Positions 1-8,988 of a stretch of DNA of 64,000 bases are shown here, piece by piece. Source of the DNA: Gammaproteobacteria bacterium. GTDB taxonomy: Bacteria > Pseudomonadota > Gammaproteobacteria > Pseudomonadales > Pseudohongiellaceae. The stretch is from positions 1 through 64,000 of the forward strand of contig PASF01000014.1 in assembly GCA_002711845.1 (NCBI GenBank), in the 5' to 3' direction. A program made the position numbers and the translations under genes. The notes beneath the pieces were generated by a model. That model did no database searches and was not told where the DNA came from. It saw only the letters and a list, made by a program, of their open reading frames with translations. How positions within the stretch are numbered: the first letter of the stretch is position 1; each line of letters starts with the position of its first letter.

Positions 1-94
1 CCACCTGATCCCATCCCGAACTCAGAAGTGAAAGTACTCAGCGCCGATGGTAGTGTGGGGTCTCCCCATGTGAGAGTAGGACATTGTCAGGCAT
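1..94 (+). rRNA. rrf: 5S ribosomal RNA, 3' part
   Basis: The window opens inside a 5S rRNA gene. The stretch has the usual bacterial 5S core (CCCGAACTCAGAAGTGAAA at about 16-34, then CGCCGATGGTAGTGTGGGG) and ends with the typical GTCAGGCAT 3' strand of helix I. About the first 20-25 bases lie outside the window. A factor-independent terminator follows within about 10 bases, so this is the distal end of an rRNA operon read rightwards. The 23S and 16S genes would lie to the left. Confidence 0.93.
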
Positions 95-104
95 CTAAAC
101 GGGA

Positions 105-141
105 AAATCCCCGGTCTCTTTTGAGGCCGGGGATTTTTTTT
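105..141 (+). terminator. rRNA operon terminator
   Basis: A GC-rich stem (TCCCCGG at 108-114 with CCGGGGA at 127-133, short pyrimidine-rich loop) is followed by eight T residues at 134-141. It starts about ten bases after the 5S 3' end and is a standard intrinsic terminator for the rRNA transcript. Confidence 0.9.
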
Positions 142-172
142 GCGCCACTGGAAAGCCTGCGAGCAGAAAAAT

Positions 173-280
173 GCTCCTGCGTGTTCTGCATTCCCGCCAT
201 CCTTGGCGGTCATGTCCGTCGGCCATAGTCACTCGGACTCTGACCGCCAGGGAAGGCGGGAATGACGGTTATGCAGGAGC
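173..280. repeat. long imperfect palindrome after the rRNA operon
   Basis: GCTCCTGC at 173-180 is complementary to GCAGGAGC at 273-280. Inside it, about 24 bases at 189-212 (beginning CATTCCCGCC) pair with 241-264 with only a few mismatches, and an inner GTCCG/CGGAC pair (214-218, 233-237) continues the stem. The whole could fold into one hairpin of about 108 bases. It has no T-tract and codes for nothing recognisable. It resembles the palindromic units of REP/MITE-type elements, but I saw no second copy in this window. Confidence 0.6.
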
Positions 281-348
281 AATTACCGTCCTGCCCCTCG
301 CCCCTTCGGGGCAGCCTGCGGCTGTGCAAAACGTCAGTCCTGCCGTTT

Positions 349-405
349 TGTCAGGCATTTAACTGGGAAAGTCCCCGGTCTCGAAAAAGGCCGGGGATTT
401 TTTTT
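349..405 (+). terminator. second terminator with 5S tail remnant
   Basis: TTGTCAGGCATTTAACTGGG followed by a stem (TCCCCGG 372-378, CCGGGGA 391-397) and eight T residues (398-405) copies the end of the 5S gene and its terminator at 85-141 with few changes. The loop differs (CGAAAAA-type instead of CTTTTGA-type). The simplest reading is the remains of a second, tandem 5S-terminator unit whose 5S body was lost or replaced by the palindrome between the copies. It should still work as a terminator. Confidence 0.75.
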
Positions 406-588
406 GCCTCAAATTTGTGCCATCGGTGTTAATGCCAGTGCACCAAAAAAATGCATATCAGTTACCCCTTCATGTTTTTGTTATTCTCTCTCTCATAGCA
501 ATAAAACATTACAAAACAATGCATTAAATGGGTAAGTCATGGATTGGCCAAACAGGCCCGAATTTTGCTCCATTACATCGCTGAGTGA
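406..588. other. intergenic DNA with no recognised feature
   Basis: This AT-richer stretch between the second terminator and the inverted repeats ahead of glnK has no convincing open reading frame with a ribosome binding site, no RNA gene and no clear promoter pair that I can recognise. Confidence 0.5.
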
Positions 589-642
589 TTTAATACGTTA
601 AATAACGTATTAAATTGACAAAAAGCACCTAAAAAGTGCTTT
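589..642. promoter_or_regulatory. two inverted repeats in the glnK leader
   Basis: TTTAATACGTTA (589-600) and TAACGTATTAAA (603-614) form a perfect 12-bp inverted repeat around AA. Nine bases later AAAGCAC and GTGCTTT (623-642) form a second, smaller repeat. The first is AT-rich and operator-like rather than terminator-like. They lie 150-200 bp before glnK, so they may bind a regulator or shape the leader RNA. No regulator is identified. Confidence 0.45.
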
Positions 643-773
643 CAAAGAAGCGCATGTCCGTTATTGGTGCGTTTGGTCTGTGTGCCGGCGGTCACCCTGC
701 CGGCTCGCTCGACCTGGACCCGGATTGTGCATCATAACAAGAAACAGACGTTTAGCCTGACAGGGGTAAATGA

Positions 774-1130
<357 letters not shown>

Positions 1131-1176
1131 ACACGGCCCCACCAATTATCGCTTCTGAATATGGGAAATAACAATT

Positions 1177-2490
1177 ATGTTTAAACTAAAAACAATAAAA
1201 CCACTGGCCTTTGTTGGGCTCGTCTTCAGTCTGTTTCCGGCGTTGGCCATTGCACAGGATGAGCTTAACGGCGCCAACACCGCCTGGATTTTAACAGCCA
1301 CCGCGCTGGTGCTGTTTATGACGGTGCCCGGGTTGTCGTTATTCTATGCGGGCCTGGTGCGTAGCAAAAATGTTCTGTCGGTATTGATGCAATGCTTCTC
1401 GATTGCCGCGGTGATATCCATTCTCTGGCTGCTGTATGGCTACAGTATTGCCTTTGGTCCGGCAGAAGGTGGCTGGTGGGGCGGTTTAAGCAAAGCGTTT
1501 TTTGCCGGTATTACCGTGGATTCGCTCTGGGGTGATATCCCTGAGCCTTTGTTCGCAGCATTCCAGATGACCTTTGCGATTATTACGCCAGCCCTCATAG
1601 TTGGGGCGTTTGCGGAGCGCATGAAATTCTCATCGCTGATGCTGTTCGTGATTCTCTGGTCAACGCTGGTTTACTTTCCGGTCTGCCACTGGGTGTGGAA
1701 CAGTAACGGCTGGTTGTTCCAGATGGGGCTGATTGATTTTGCCGGTGGTACCGTGGTGCACGTGACTGCAGGCGTTGCTGCCGTTGTCATGGCCGTTATG
1801 CTGGGTCAGCGCCGTGATTTCCTGACTACAGCCATGATTCCCCACAACCTCACCATGACCATTACCGGTGCAGGCATGCTCTGGGTGGGCTGGTACGGCT
1901 TTAATGCCGGGAGCGCCCTGGCCGCCAACGGTAATGCGGGTATGGCGTTGCTGGCGACGCACATGTCGGCAGCGGCAGGCGCCCTGACCTGGATGTGCAT
2001 TGAATGGATCCGGCACGGCAAACCCAGTGGCCTGGGCGCTGTCACGGGTCTGATTGCCGGTCTTGCAACCATCACCCCGGCGGCCGGCTCTGTAGGCCCG
2101 GCCGGCGGCATGGTCATCGGCATCATGGGTGGCGTGCTGTGTTTCTATGCCACCAATTTCCTCAAGCACAAACTGCGCATTGATGATTCTCTCGACGTGT
2201 TCCCGGTCCATGGTGTCGGCGGTATGCTGGGCACGTTGCTGGCGGCCGTGTTTGTCTCACAGGAACTGGGTGTGTTCAGTGGCAATGGCTACGCGGAAGG
2301 CATGGCGCTGGGCTCGCAGATGGGCGTTCAGGTTGTCGGTATCCTGGCGACCGCGACCTACACAGCGGTGGTGACAATCATTTTGATGAAAGTGGTTGGT
2401 GTTGTCACATCCGGTAATCGCGTCACCAAAGAACAGGAGCAGACCGGTCTGGACATCAGTGATCATGACGAGAAGGGTTATTCAATGTAA
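1177..2490 (+). CDS. amtB: ammonium transporter AmtB
   Basis: A 437-residue Amt/MEP/Rh-family ammonium channel. A cleavable signal peptide (MFKLK... ending ALAIA) precedes about 11 membrane helices, as in E. coli AmtB. The twin pore histidines are visible in VCHWVW (middle of the protein) and FPVHGVGG (C-terminal third), and the helix motif GLSLFYAGLVRSKN is intact. It conducts ammonium across the inner membrane as a trimer. It forms an operon with glnK, whose product would plug the cytoplasmic face. The C-terminal tail after the last helix is about 40 residues and is the expected contact region for GlnK. Confidence 0.97.
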   Translation: MFKLKTIKPLAFVGLVFSLFPALAIAQDELNGANTAWILTATALVLFMTVPGLSLFYAGLVRSKNVLSVLMQCFSIAAVISILWLLYGYSIAFGPAEGGWWGGLSKAFFAGITVDSLWGDIPEPLFAAFQMTFAIITPALIVGAFAERMKFSSLMLFVILWSTLVYFPVCHWVWNSNGWLFQMGLIDFAGGTVVHVTAGVAAVVMAVMLGQRRDFLTTAMIPHNLTMTITGAGMLWVGWYGFNAGSALAANGNAGMALLATHMSAAAGALTWMCIEWIRHGKPSGLGAVTGLIAGLATITPAAGSVGPAGGMVIGIMGGVLCFYATNFLKHKLRIDDSLDVFPVHGVGGMLGTLLAAVFVSQELGVFSGNGYAEGMALGSQMGVQVVGILATATYTAVVTIILMKVVGVVTSGNRVTKEQEQTGLDISDHDEKGYSM

Positions 2491-2565
2491 TGCCTGCCAA
2501 TAGCACGATCGCCGGATTGTCCTGCGACCGTGCTGTCGGAGTGATGCCAGCCTCCGGATAGCCGG

Positions 2566-3156
2566 TCAGGGCAGGGGGCTGACGCCGATCAGGGCAGTAT
2601 GCAGGAACATGGCAAATACGGCCCAGGCGACGACGCCGGTCACCCCGGTGATGATATCGCCTTTGAGGGTGCCGCTGCGGGTAACGCCATTGTGTCGGTC
2701 CCGGCGCCGCAGCACGGCGAAACCCACAATCGCCCAGATCAAAAAGCTGCCAAACAGCAGCACGTCAGCCAGGGTGCCATTGGCCAGCAAATGCGCAAGC
2801 GCCCAGATCTTGACGGCGGCAAGCATGGGGTGGCCAAGCCTGGCCTTGATCCGGTTTTGCGGTACATAGGTCGCTGCCAGCAGGATAAATGCAATCAGGG
2901 TGAGTGGCATGGCCAGATGGCGGGCCCAGACCGGCGCTGCCCACAGAAACACCGGATCCGTGCGTGCAGCGCCGTATCCGATGACGATCAGGATGAAACC
3001 GACAATGGAAACCGCCGAATACAGCACCTTCCAGGTACCCGCGCCCCGTTTTTCGATCATGCTCTGACGCCAGTCGTTAGCCAATATGCCGGTAAAATGC
3101 ATGCCCAGAAATAACAGTAATCCTGCAATCAGCAGTGCCATAGCGTGTTTTTCCAT
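2566..3156 (-). CDS. NnrU family membrane protein
   Basis: A 196-residue protein made of about six hydrophobic segments. It has the family signatures GMHF near the N-terminus, the RHLAMPLTLIAFILLAATY region and RLGHPMLAAVKIWALAHLLA in the second half. NnrU proteins were named from nitric oxide/nitrite reduction clusters, and related MAPEG-like membrane proteins occur widely without denitrification genes. No nir or nor genes are nearby, so the substrate or role here is unknown. It converges on amtB and is divergent from oadG. Two starts are possible, four codons apart (MEKHA or the inner MALLIAG). Confidence 0.8.
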   Translation of the reverse strand: MEKHAMALLIAGLLLFLGMHFTGILANDWRQSMIEKRGAGTWKVLYSAVSIVGFILIVIGYGAARTDPVFLWAAPVWARHLAMPLTLIAFILLAATYVPQNRIKARLGHPMLAAVKIWALAHLLANGTLADVLLFGSFLIWAIVGFAVLRRRDRHNGVTRSGTLKGDIITGVTGVVAWAVFAMFLHTALIGVSPLP

Positions 3157-3252
3157 TTATCCAGTGAATGTATCAGGCAGGATACTCAAGTCATGTGGGC
3201 AGTAGCAAGCGGCGTATGTGTTTTCGACGGATATCACAGGAACCATATGCCG

Positions 3253-3282
3253 TTAGCACTAGACGGGGATATTTAGTATGAT
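3253..3282 (+). promoter_or_regulatory. possible promoter of oadGAB
   Basis: TTAGCA (3253-3258) and TATGAT (3277-3282) are separated by 18 bp and lie about 30 bp before the oadG start. The -10 is good and the -35 only fair. No other hexamer pair in the gap looked better. Confidence 0.35.
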
Positions 3283-3312
3283 GCTGCTTCTTGAGAGAGA
3301 TGGATAGAATGC

Positions 3313-3579
3313 ATGTCTGAACTGATTACCGCTGGTTTGAATCTTGCCCTTTATGGCATGGGCTTCGTCTTTACCTTCCTGATATTACTGGTTATTTTGA
3401 CCACTTTCATGTCGGCCATGGTGCAGCGCTACGCACCTGGGCCGTTGCCTGCTGTGCCACGGCGCAGTGCTGGCAGGAAATCGGCGCAAAGACCGACTTC
3501 TGCCAACACAGATCAGGCAAAACTGGTTGCCGTCATCAGCGCAGCCATCCGTCAGCACCGTTCCGGGGCTGATGACTGA
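3313..3579 (+). CDS. oadG: oxaloacetate decarboxylase gamma subunit OadG
   Basis: An 88-residue protein with one N-terminal membrane helix (residues about 10-36, GMGFVFTFLILLVILTTFMS) and a Pro/Arg/Ala-rich soluble tail, the standard layout of the OAD gamma chain. OadG holds the alpha and beta subunits of the sodium-pumping decarboxylase together and carries the Zn2+ involved in CO2 release. It is the first gene of oadG-oadA-oadB. Sequence conservation in this family is low, so the call rests on size, topology and position. Confidence 0.85.
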   Translation: MSELITAGLNLALYGMGFVFTFLILLVILTTFMSAMVQRYAPGPLPAVPRRSAGRKSAQRPTSANTDQAKLVAVISAAIRQHRSGADD

Positions 3580-3679
3580 CACACTGCGCCCGCCCGGAAT
3601 TTGCGGGGTGCTTTTTAGGGGAATCATATTGCGCCTGGCCTTGTGCTGCGCAATGAAATAACAAGAAGGGCTAGTGTCC

Positions 3680-5476
3680 ATGAGCGAAATTAAGAAGCCG
3701 TTAGGCATCACTGACGTCATTCTGCGCGACGCGCACCAATCATTGCTGGCAACACGGTTTCGGCTGGACGATATGCTGCCTATCGCCGATAAGCTCGACA
3801 AAGTCGGTTTCTGGTCTGTCGAGTCCTGGGGTGGCGCAACCTTTGATGCCTGCATCCGCTATCTGGGCGAAGACCCCTGGGAGCGCATACGCAAGCTGAA
3901 AGAAGCGATGCCCAACACACCGCAGCAGATGCTGTTCCGTGGACAGAATATACTGGGTTATCGCCATTACGCGGACGACATTGTAGACCGGTTTGTCGAG
4001 CGCGCGGCGGTGAACGGCGTTGATGTGTTCCGTGTGTTTGACGCGATGAATGATACGCGCAACCTCAAACAAGCCATCAAGGCGGTCAAAAAACAGGAAC
4101 GCCACGCACAGGGCACCATGGCTTACACCCTCAGTCCGGTGCACACCATTGATTCCTGGCTGAGCATGGCCCGCGAGATTGAAGACATGGGCGCGGATTC
4201 TCTTTGCATCAAGGACATGGCGGGTCTGTTGACCCCCTACACCGCTTACGAGCTCATCACCGGCCTGAAGAACACCATTGCCATCCCGGTTCACATGCAA
4301 TGTCACGCGACCACCGGCCTGTCGACTGCGACGTATATCAAGGCTGTGGAAGCGGGCATCGACAATCTCGACACGGCGATTTCTTCCATGAGCCTGACTT
4401 ACGGTCATACCCCGACCGAAACCATGGTGGCCATGCTCGATGGCACGGAGCGTGCAACCGGCCTGGACATTGAGTTGCTCGAAGAAATTGCCTCGTACTT
4501 CCGTGAAATACGTAAAAAGTATGCACGCTTTGAAGGTGCTCTGAAAGGTATCGACTCGCGCATCCTGGTGGCTCAGGTCCCGGGTGGCATGTTGACCAAT
4601 CTCGAAAACCAGCTGCGCGAACAAAAAGCCACTGACCGGCTGGATGAGGTGTTGGAAGAGATCCCCAGAGTTCGCAAGGATCTCGGTTATATCCCATTGG
4701 TGACACCCACATCACAGATCGTGGGTACCCAGGCGGTGCTCAATGTGCTGGGTGGTGAACGTTACAAAAACATCACCAAGGAAACCGAAGGCGTGCTGAA
4801 GGGCGAGTATGGCGCCACGCCTGCGCCGGTGAATGAAGACCTGCGACACCGGGTTCTGGCGGGCAAGGAACCCATCACGTGCCGGCCTGCGGATTTGTTG
4901 ACGCCGGAGTTCGACCGACTCAAGGAAGAGCTGGCCGGCATCGCCAGTGACAAGGGTTTCAAGCTGGAGAATGAGATTGATGACACCCTGACCTACGCCC
5001 TGTTTCCGCAGCCGGCGTTAAAATTCTTCCAGAACCGTGATAATCCGGCAGCCTTCGAACCTGCACCCGAGGTCGAGTCCGGTACAGCTGCCGCACCGGC
5101 GCCTGCCCGGCCAGGCAAGGCTGCGCAGGATGGTGTCTACACGGTAGAGGTTGATGGCAAACCTTATGTCGTCAAGGTCAGCGCGGGCGGCGACGTAACG
5201 GACATGAAAGAGACAGCTGGCACCAGCCAAAGCAGCCCGCCACCTGCAGCTGCTGGCGGCGACGGACACGCCATCAAGGCGCCCTTGTCCGGCAGTGTTT
5301 ACCGCATTGAGGCCACTGAAGGCTCGGAAGTCGCCGACGGTGATGTGTTGCTGGTTCTCGAGGCCATGAAAATGGAGACCGAGATACGCAGTAATCGTGC
5401 GGGCATCGTGCGCACGGTCCATGTGGATGAAGGTGAGAGTGTCAACGCAGGCGATGCCCTGGTTACTCTGGAGTAA
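3680..5476 (+). CDS. oadA: oxaloacetate decarboxylase alpha subunit OadA
   Basis: A biotin-dependent carboxyltransferase of 598 residues. The N-terminal TIM barrel begins [17 protein letters not shown] and contains the metal/substrate motifs CIKDMAG and MQCHATTG. A conserved PYC/OADA domain follows, then an Ala/Pro-rich linker and a C-terminal biotinyl domain with EAMKMETE, the biotinylated lysine being about residue 564. It moves CO2 from oxaloacetate to biotin, giving pyruvate. OadB then decarboxylates carboxybiotin and pumps Na+. The ATG at 3680 is preferred over an in-frame GTG at 3674 because AGAAGGG (3664-3670) is better spaced from it. Confidence 0.95.
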   Translation: MSEIKKPLGITDVILRDAHQSLLATRFRLDDMLPIADKLDKVGFWSVESWGGATFDACIRYLGEDPWERIRKLKEAMPNTPQQMLFRGQNILGYRHYADDIVDRFVERAAVNGVDVFRVFDAMNDTRNLKQAIKAVKKQERHAQGTMAYTLSPVHTIDSWLSMAREIEDMGADSLCIKDMAGLLTPYTAYELITGLKNTIAIPVHMQCHATTGLSTATYIKAVEAGIDNLDTAISSMSLTYGHTPTETMVAMLDGTERATGLDIELLEEIASYFREIRKKYARFEGALKGIDSRILVAQVPGGMLTNLENQLREQKATDRLDEVLEEIPRVRKDLGYIPLVTPTSQIVGTQAVLNVLGGERYKNITKETEGVLKGEYGATPAPVNEDLRHRVLAGKEPITCRPADLLTPEFDRLKEELAGIASDKGFKLENEIDDTLTYALFPQPALKFFQNRDNPAAFEPAPEVESGTAAAPAPARPGKAAQDGVYTVEVDGKPYVVKVSAGGDVTDMKETAGTSQSSPPPAAAGGDGHAIKAPLSGSVYRIEATEGSEVADGDVLLVLEAMKMETEIRSNRAGIVRTVHVDEGESVNAGDALVTLE

Positions 5477-5482
5477 AACAAC

Positions 5483-6613
5483 ATGGATCAGTTGATGGAA
5501 CTCTGGCACGCCACCGGCGTGTATCAAATCGAACCCAAACAGCTTGTCATGATTCTGGTCAGCCTTGGCCTGATTTATCTGGCGATCGCAAAGAAGTTTG
5601 AACCCTTGCTGCTGTTGCCCATCGGTTTTGGTGGCATGCTGGCCAATATCCCGGGCGTCGATATTGCCGTGGGGCAGGGCGTACTCGCCCAATTTTATAC
5701 AATCGGGCTGGAGACGGGCATTTTTCCGCTGCTGATCTTCCTGGGTGTTGGCGCCATGACCGATTTTGGCCCGTTGCTAGCCAACCCCAAAACGCTGTTA
5801 CTGGGTGCTGCGGCCCAGTTCGGCATATTTGCGACAGTGCTTGGTGCACTGTTCTTTACCGACCTGGGCTGGTTTGATTTCAGTCTGCAACAGGCGGCCG
5901 CCATTGGCATCATCGGGGGGGCGGACGGACCGACAGCGATCTATGTTGCCGGTATTCTGGCGCCGGAGCTGCTGGGTGCCATCGCCGTGTCAGCGTACTC
6001 CTATATGGCGCTGGTGCCACTGATTCAGCCGCCCATCATGCGGGCATTGACGACGGAGAAAGAGCGCCGCATTGAGATGTCTCAGCTCCGTGTCGTTTCG
6101 CAACGTGAGAAAATAATGTTTCCGCTGGTATTGCTGATACTGGTAGCGCTGGTCATTCCCAGTGCAGCACCCCTGTTGGGGATGTTCTGCTTTGGTAACC
6201 TGATGAAGGAATGTGGTGTGGTCGACCGACTGACCAAGACTGCCCAAAATGCGCTGATTAACATTGTGACCATTTTGCTGGGCCTGGCGGTCGGGTCAAA
6301 ACTGATTGCCGATCAGTTTCTGGTACCCAGCACCCTGGGTGTGTTGGCCCTGGGTATTGTGGCGTTCTCCATTGGCACCGCAGCCGGCGTGTTGATGGCC
6401 AAGCTGATGAATGTTCTGTCGTCCAGCAAGATCAATCCGCTGATCGGCGCCGCGGGTGTGTCCGCGGTTCCCATGGCGGCACGTGTTGCCAACCGCCTGG
6501 GCACCGAAGCCAACCCACACAACTTCCTGCTGATGCACGCGATGGGGCCCAATGTGGCGGGCGTCATCGGTTCAGCCGTCGCCGCCGGTGTGTTGATACA
6601 ACTGGTTGGCTGA
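5483..6613 (+). CDS. oadB: oxaloacetate decarboxylase beta subunit OadB
   Basis: A 376-residue polytopic membrane protein beginning six bases after oadA. It has the hallmark [13 protein letters not shown] motif carrying the aspartate needed for Na+ translocation, and the [15 protein letters not shown] and [16 protein letters not shown] segments near the C-terminus. OadB decarboxylates carboxybiotin on OadA and couples this to Na+ export, building a sodium motive force. The length fits the shorter form of the family. A strong hairpin follows the stop codon, so the operon probably ends here. Confidence 0.96.
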   Translation: MDQLMELWHATGVYQIEPKQLVMILVSLGLIYLAIAKKFEPLLLLPIGFGGMLANIPGVDIAVGQGVLAQFYTIGLETGIFPLLIFLGVGAMTDFGPLLANPKTLLLGAAAQFGIFATVLGALFFTDLGWFDFSLQQAAAIGIIGGADGPTAIYVAGILAPELLGAIAVSAYSYMALVPLIQPPIMRALTTEKERRIEMSQLRVVSQREKIMFPLVLLILVALVIPSAAPLLGMFCFGNLMKECGVVDRLTKTAQNALINIVTILLGLAVGSKLIADQFLVPSTLGVLALGIVAFSIGTAAGVLMAKLMNVLSSSKINPLIGAAGVSAVPMAARVANRLGTEANPHNFLLMHAMGPNVAGVIGSAVAAGVLIQLVG

Positions 6614-6624
6614 TCGCCTGAAGC

Positions 6625-6658
6625 AACCTGCGCAAGGTCGATGCTTGCGCAGGTTTAC
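6625..6658 (+). terminator. hairpin after oadB
   Basis: AACCTGCGCAAG (6625-6636) and CTTGCGCAGGTT (6644-6655) form a perfect 12-bp stem with a 7-base loop, starting about 12 bases after the oadB stop. The T-run is short (TTT), so termination may be partial or the hairpin may mainly protect the 3' end. Confidence 0.6.
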
Positions 6659-6735
6659 CCGCTCATGTCACACTGCAGTCATGTTAAAAGTTTAGTGTCA
6701 ACTTTGTTGCAACAAACATAACAGAGCCGCTATTT

Positions 6736-8112
6736 GTGTCATTAAGCCCAATATTCTATGTCCTCGATACCAACGTTCTGATCCACGATCCTTCTGCTAT
6801 CTGGAATTTCGACGAGCATCAGGTTGTCATTCCCATGACAGTGCTGGAAGAGCTCGATAAGCTGAAAAGCGGACGCGGCGCCGTTGCTGCCGATTGCCGG
6901 CAGGCCATTCGTGAAATCGACCGCATTCTTGGTAAGGCAACGCCGGTCGATGTGGAGCAGGGTGTCCCGATCGATCGTGGCAAACAGCTGCCAAGCCTGG
7001 GCACGCTGTCCGTACTGATGACAGAGACGCCGCAGATTCACCGCATCCTGCCCGAACACCTCAACGACAACAAGATCCTCAATGCGGTGGCACTGCTCAA
7101 ACAGCAGCATCCGGACCATCATGTGGCGCTGGTGACCAAAGATATCAATATGCGCCTGAAAGCCCGGGCCTGTGGCATTGATGCAGAAGATTATCAGACC
7201 GATCAGCTGCTGAGCGATATCGCCCAGCTAAATAAAGGCTATATCGACTTTGGTGACAGTTTCTGGGATCGCATCACGGCTGTTGAGACAGAGCAGACCC
7301 ACAGTGGCGAGACGTTTCACCAGATACCCCGAAGCGCGATATCGCAGGAAGTCTACCCGAACCAGTTTTTCTTTGACGCAGCAGGTTTCCTGGGCCGGGT
7401 ATCCCGCTTGACCGATACGCACATCATCCTGCGTCATCTCGACCGCGATCGGTTGATGCAACGCGAAACCTGGGGGCTGCAACCACGTGACATCTTCCAG
7501 GCCATGTCCATGGATCTGTTGCTGGACCCGGACGTGCATCTGGTTAATCTGACGGGCTCTGCCGGGTCAGGTAAAACAATTCTGGCGCTGGCCGCGGCCA
7601 TTGAGATGACGCTGGACACCAAGCTTTTCCGTCGTATTATTGCCACCCGCAGCACGCAGGGGCTGGATGAGGATATCGGCTTTCTGCCGGGGACCGAGGC
7701 TGAAAAAATGGAACCCTGGCTGGGCGCAATAACGGATAACCTGGAAGCGCTGCACTGGGACGACGAGAATGCTGCCGGCAGCATTGATTATGTGCTGGCG
7801 AAGGTGCCCTTGCAGTTCAAGTCATTGAACTACATCCGCGGGCGCAGTTTCCAGCACAGTCTGATCCTGATTGATGAATCACAGAACCTGACGCCACATC
7901 AGATCAAGACCATTGTGACTCGCGCCGGCACCGGCTCCAAGGTTGTCTGTCTGGGTAACCTGGCGCAGATCGACACACCCTATCTCAGCCCGACCAGTTC
8001 CGGGCTGACCTATCTGACGGAGCGGTTCAAGAATTTTGCTCTGGGCGGCAACCTGCAGCTACAGGGTGTGCCTCGCTCCGAACTCGCAGCCTACGCCGAG
8101 GAGCACCTCTGA
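6736..8112 (+). CDS. PIN domain-PhoH family ATPase/ribonuclease
   Basis: A 458-residue fusion. The N-terminal PIN nuclease domain starts VLDTNVLIHDPS with acidic residues typical of the metal site. The C-terminal PhoH ATPase has Walker A GSAGSGKT and the Walker B-like LILIDESQNLTPHQIKTIVTRAG. PhoH2-type proteins with this order have been described as RNA helicases coupled to an RNase. Whether this one is part of a toxin-antitoxin pair is not supported, as no small partner gene precedes it. The start appears to be GTG at 6736 and the ribosome binding site is weak. Function in RNA turnover is inferred from the family. Confidence 0.88.
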   Translation: MSLSPIFYVLDTNVLIHDPSAIWNFDEHQVVIPMTVLEELDKLKSGRGAVAADCRQAIREIDRILGKATPVDVEQGVPIDRGKQLPSLGTLSVLMTETPQIHRILPEHLNDNKILNAVALLKQQHPDHHVALVTKDINMRLKARACGIDAEDYQTDQLLSDIAQLNKGYIDFGDSFWDRITAVETEQTHSGETFHQIPRSAISQEVYPNQFFFDAAGFLGRVSRLTDTHIILRHLDRDRLMQRETWGLQPRDIFQAMSMDLLLDPDVHLVNLTGSAGSGKTILALAAAIEMTLDTKLFRRIIATRSTQGLDEDIGFLPGTEAEKMEPWLGAITDNLEALHWDDENAAGSIDYVLAKVPLQFKSLNYIRGRSFQHSLILIDESQNLTPHQIKTIVTRAGTGSKVVCLGNLAQIDTPYLSPTSSGLTYLTERFKNFALGGNLQLQGVPRSELAAYAEEHL

Positions 8113-8116
8113 TCAG

Positions 8117-8896
8117 TCAGTCTGCGTCGACCAGTTGATTCATGGTGTGTGACGGATTGTCGGGACAGGGGCTGCCTATCTGGTGGGCTGGCACACCCAC
8201 CACAGTGGTATGGGCAGGCACATCCCTAAGCACCACACTGCCTGCGCCGACTTTGGCACTGCGACCCACTTCAATATTGCCCAGCACTTTGGCGCCGGCA
8301 GAGATCAGCACCCCGGAGCGTATCTTCGGGTGTCTGTCACCCTGTTCATTGCCGGTTCCGCCCAGTGTCACAGATTGCATGATGGAGACATCGTCTTCAA
8401 TGACCGTGGTTTCGCCAATCACAATGCCGGTAGCATGATCAAACATGATGCCCTTGCCCATCGTGCATGCCGGGTGAATATCAACCCCGAACACTTCCGA
8501 ATTGCGACTTTGCAGGTACAGGGCCAGGTCGCGTCGGCCTTTGTTCCACAGAAAGTGGGCGACACGATGTACCTGAATGGATTGGTAACCTTTCAGGTAC
8601 AGTATGACCGGCAGAAAGGCGCTGGTGGCAGCATCGCGGTCGTGTACCGCCTGAATGTCGCAAGCGGCATAGTCGACTATGCCCGGAGACTCCCTGAACG
8701 CCGCATCTATCAATTCACGAATGGCAACCGCGGACATCACGTAATTGGCCAATTTGTGTGCCAACAGGTAGCTGAGCGCTGAACTCAGGCTTTTGTGATT
8801 CAATACACAGGCATACACATAACTCGCCATCAGAGGTTCCCGGGCAATCAGCTCTCGGGCTTCCTGCTGGAGTTGTTCCCAAATATTATCCGGCAT
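8117..8896 (-). CDS. cysE: serine O-acetyltransferase CysE
   Basis: A 259-residue serine acetyltransferase that makes O-acetylserine for cysteine synthesis. An N-terminal helical domain is followed by left-handed beta-helix hexapeptide repeats. The active-site stretch DIHPACTMGKGIMFDHATG and the DRHPKI segment carry the expected catalytic histidines. It converges on the PhoH gene with only four bases between the stops. The C-terminal tail after the beta-helix would be the segment that contacts CysK and binds cysteine for feedback inhibition, but its key residues cannot be judged by eye. Confidence 0.95.
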   Translation of the reverse strand: MPDNIWEQLQQEARELIAREPLMASYVYACVLNHKSLSSALSYLLAHKLANYVMSAVAIRELIDAAFRESPGIVDYAACDIQAVHDRDAATSAFLPVILYLKGYQSIQVHRVAHFLWNKGRRDLALYLQSRNSEVFGVDIHPACTMGKGIMFDHATGIVIGETTVIEDDVSIMQSVTLGGTGNEQGDRHPKIRSGVLISAGAKVLGNIEVGRSAKVGAGSVVLRDVPAHTTVVGVPAHQIGSPCPDNPSHTMNQLVDAD

Positions 8897-8988
8897 GGTG
8901 TCTCTCCGTTACGTCTGGTGAGGCCGACAGGTGAAACCGGCCAGCACTGCTGGATTGGCGAAAGCCGGATTATAGCTCAGGATGAGTT

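Noticed and set aside
715-731. Possible sigma-54 promoter (TGG...TGC) before glnK
   Set aside because: The GG and GC pairs are 13 bp apart instead of 12, and the rest of the consensus is poor.
1660-2211. 183-codon minus-strand ORF
   Set aside because: It is opposite amtB and shows no family features or ribosome binding site.
3740-4624. 294-codon minus-strand ORF
   Set aside because: It is opposite oadA, which has a complete biotin-carboxyltransferase sequence.
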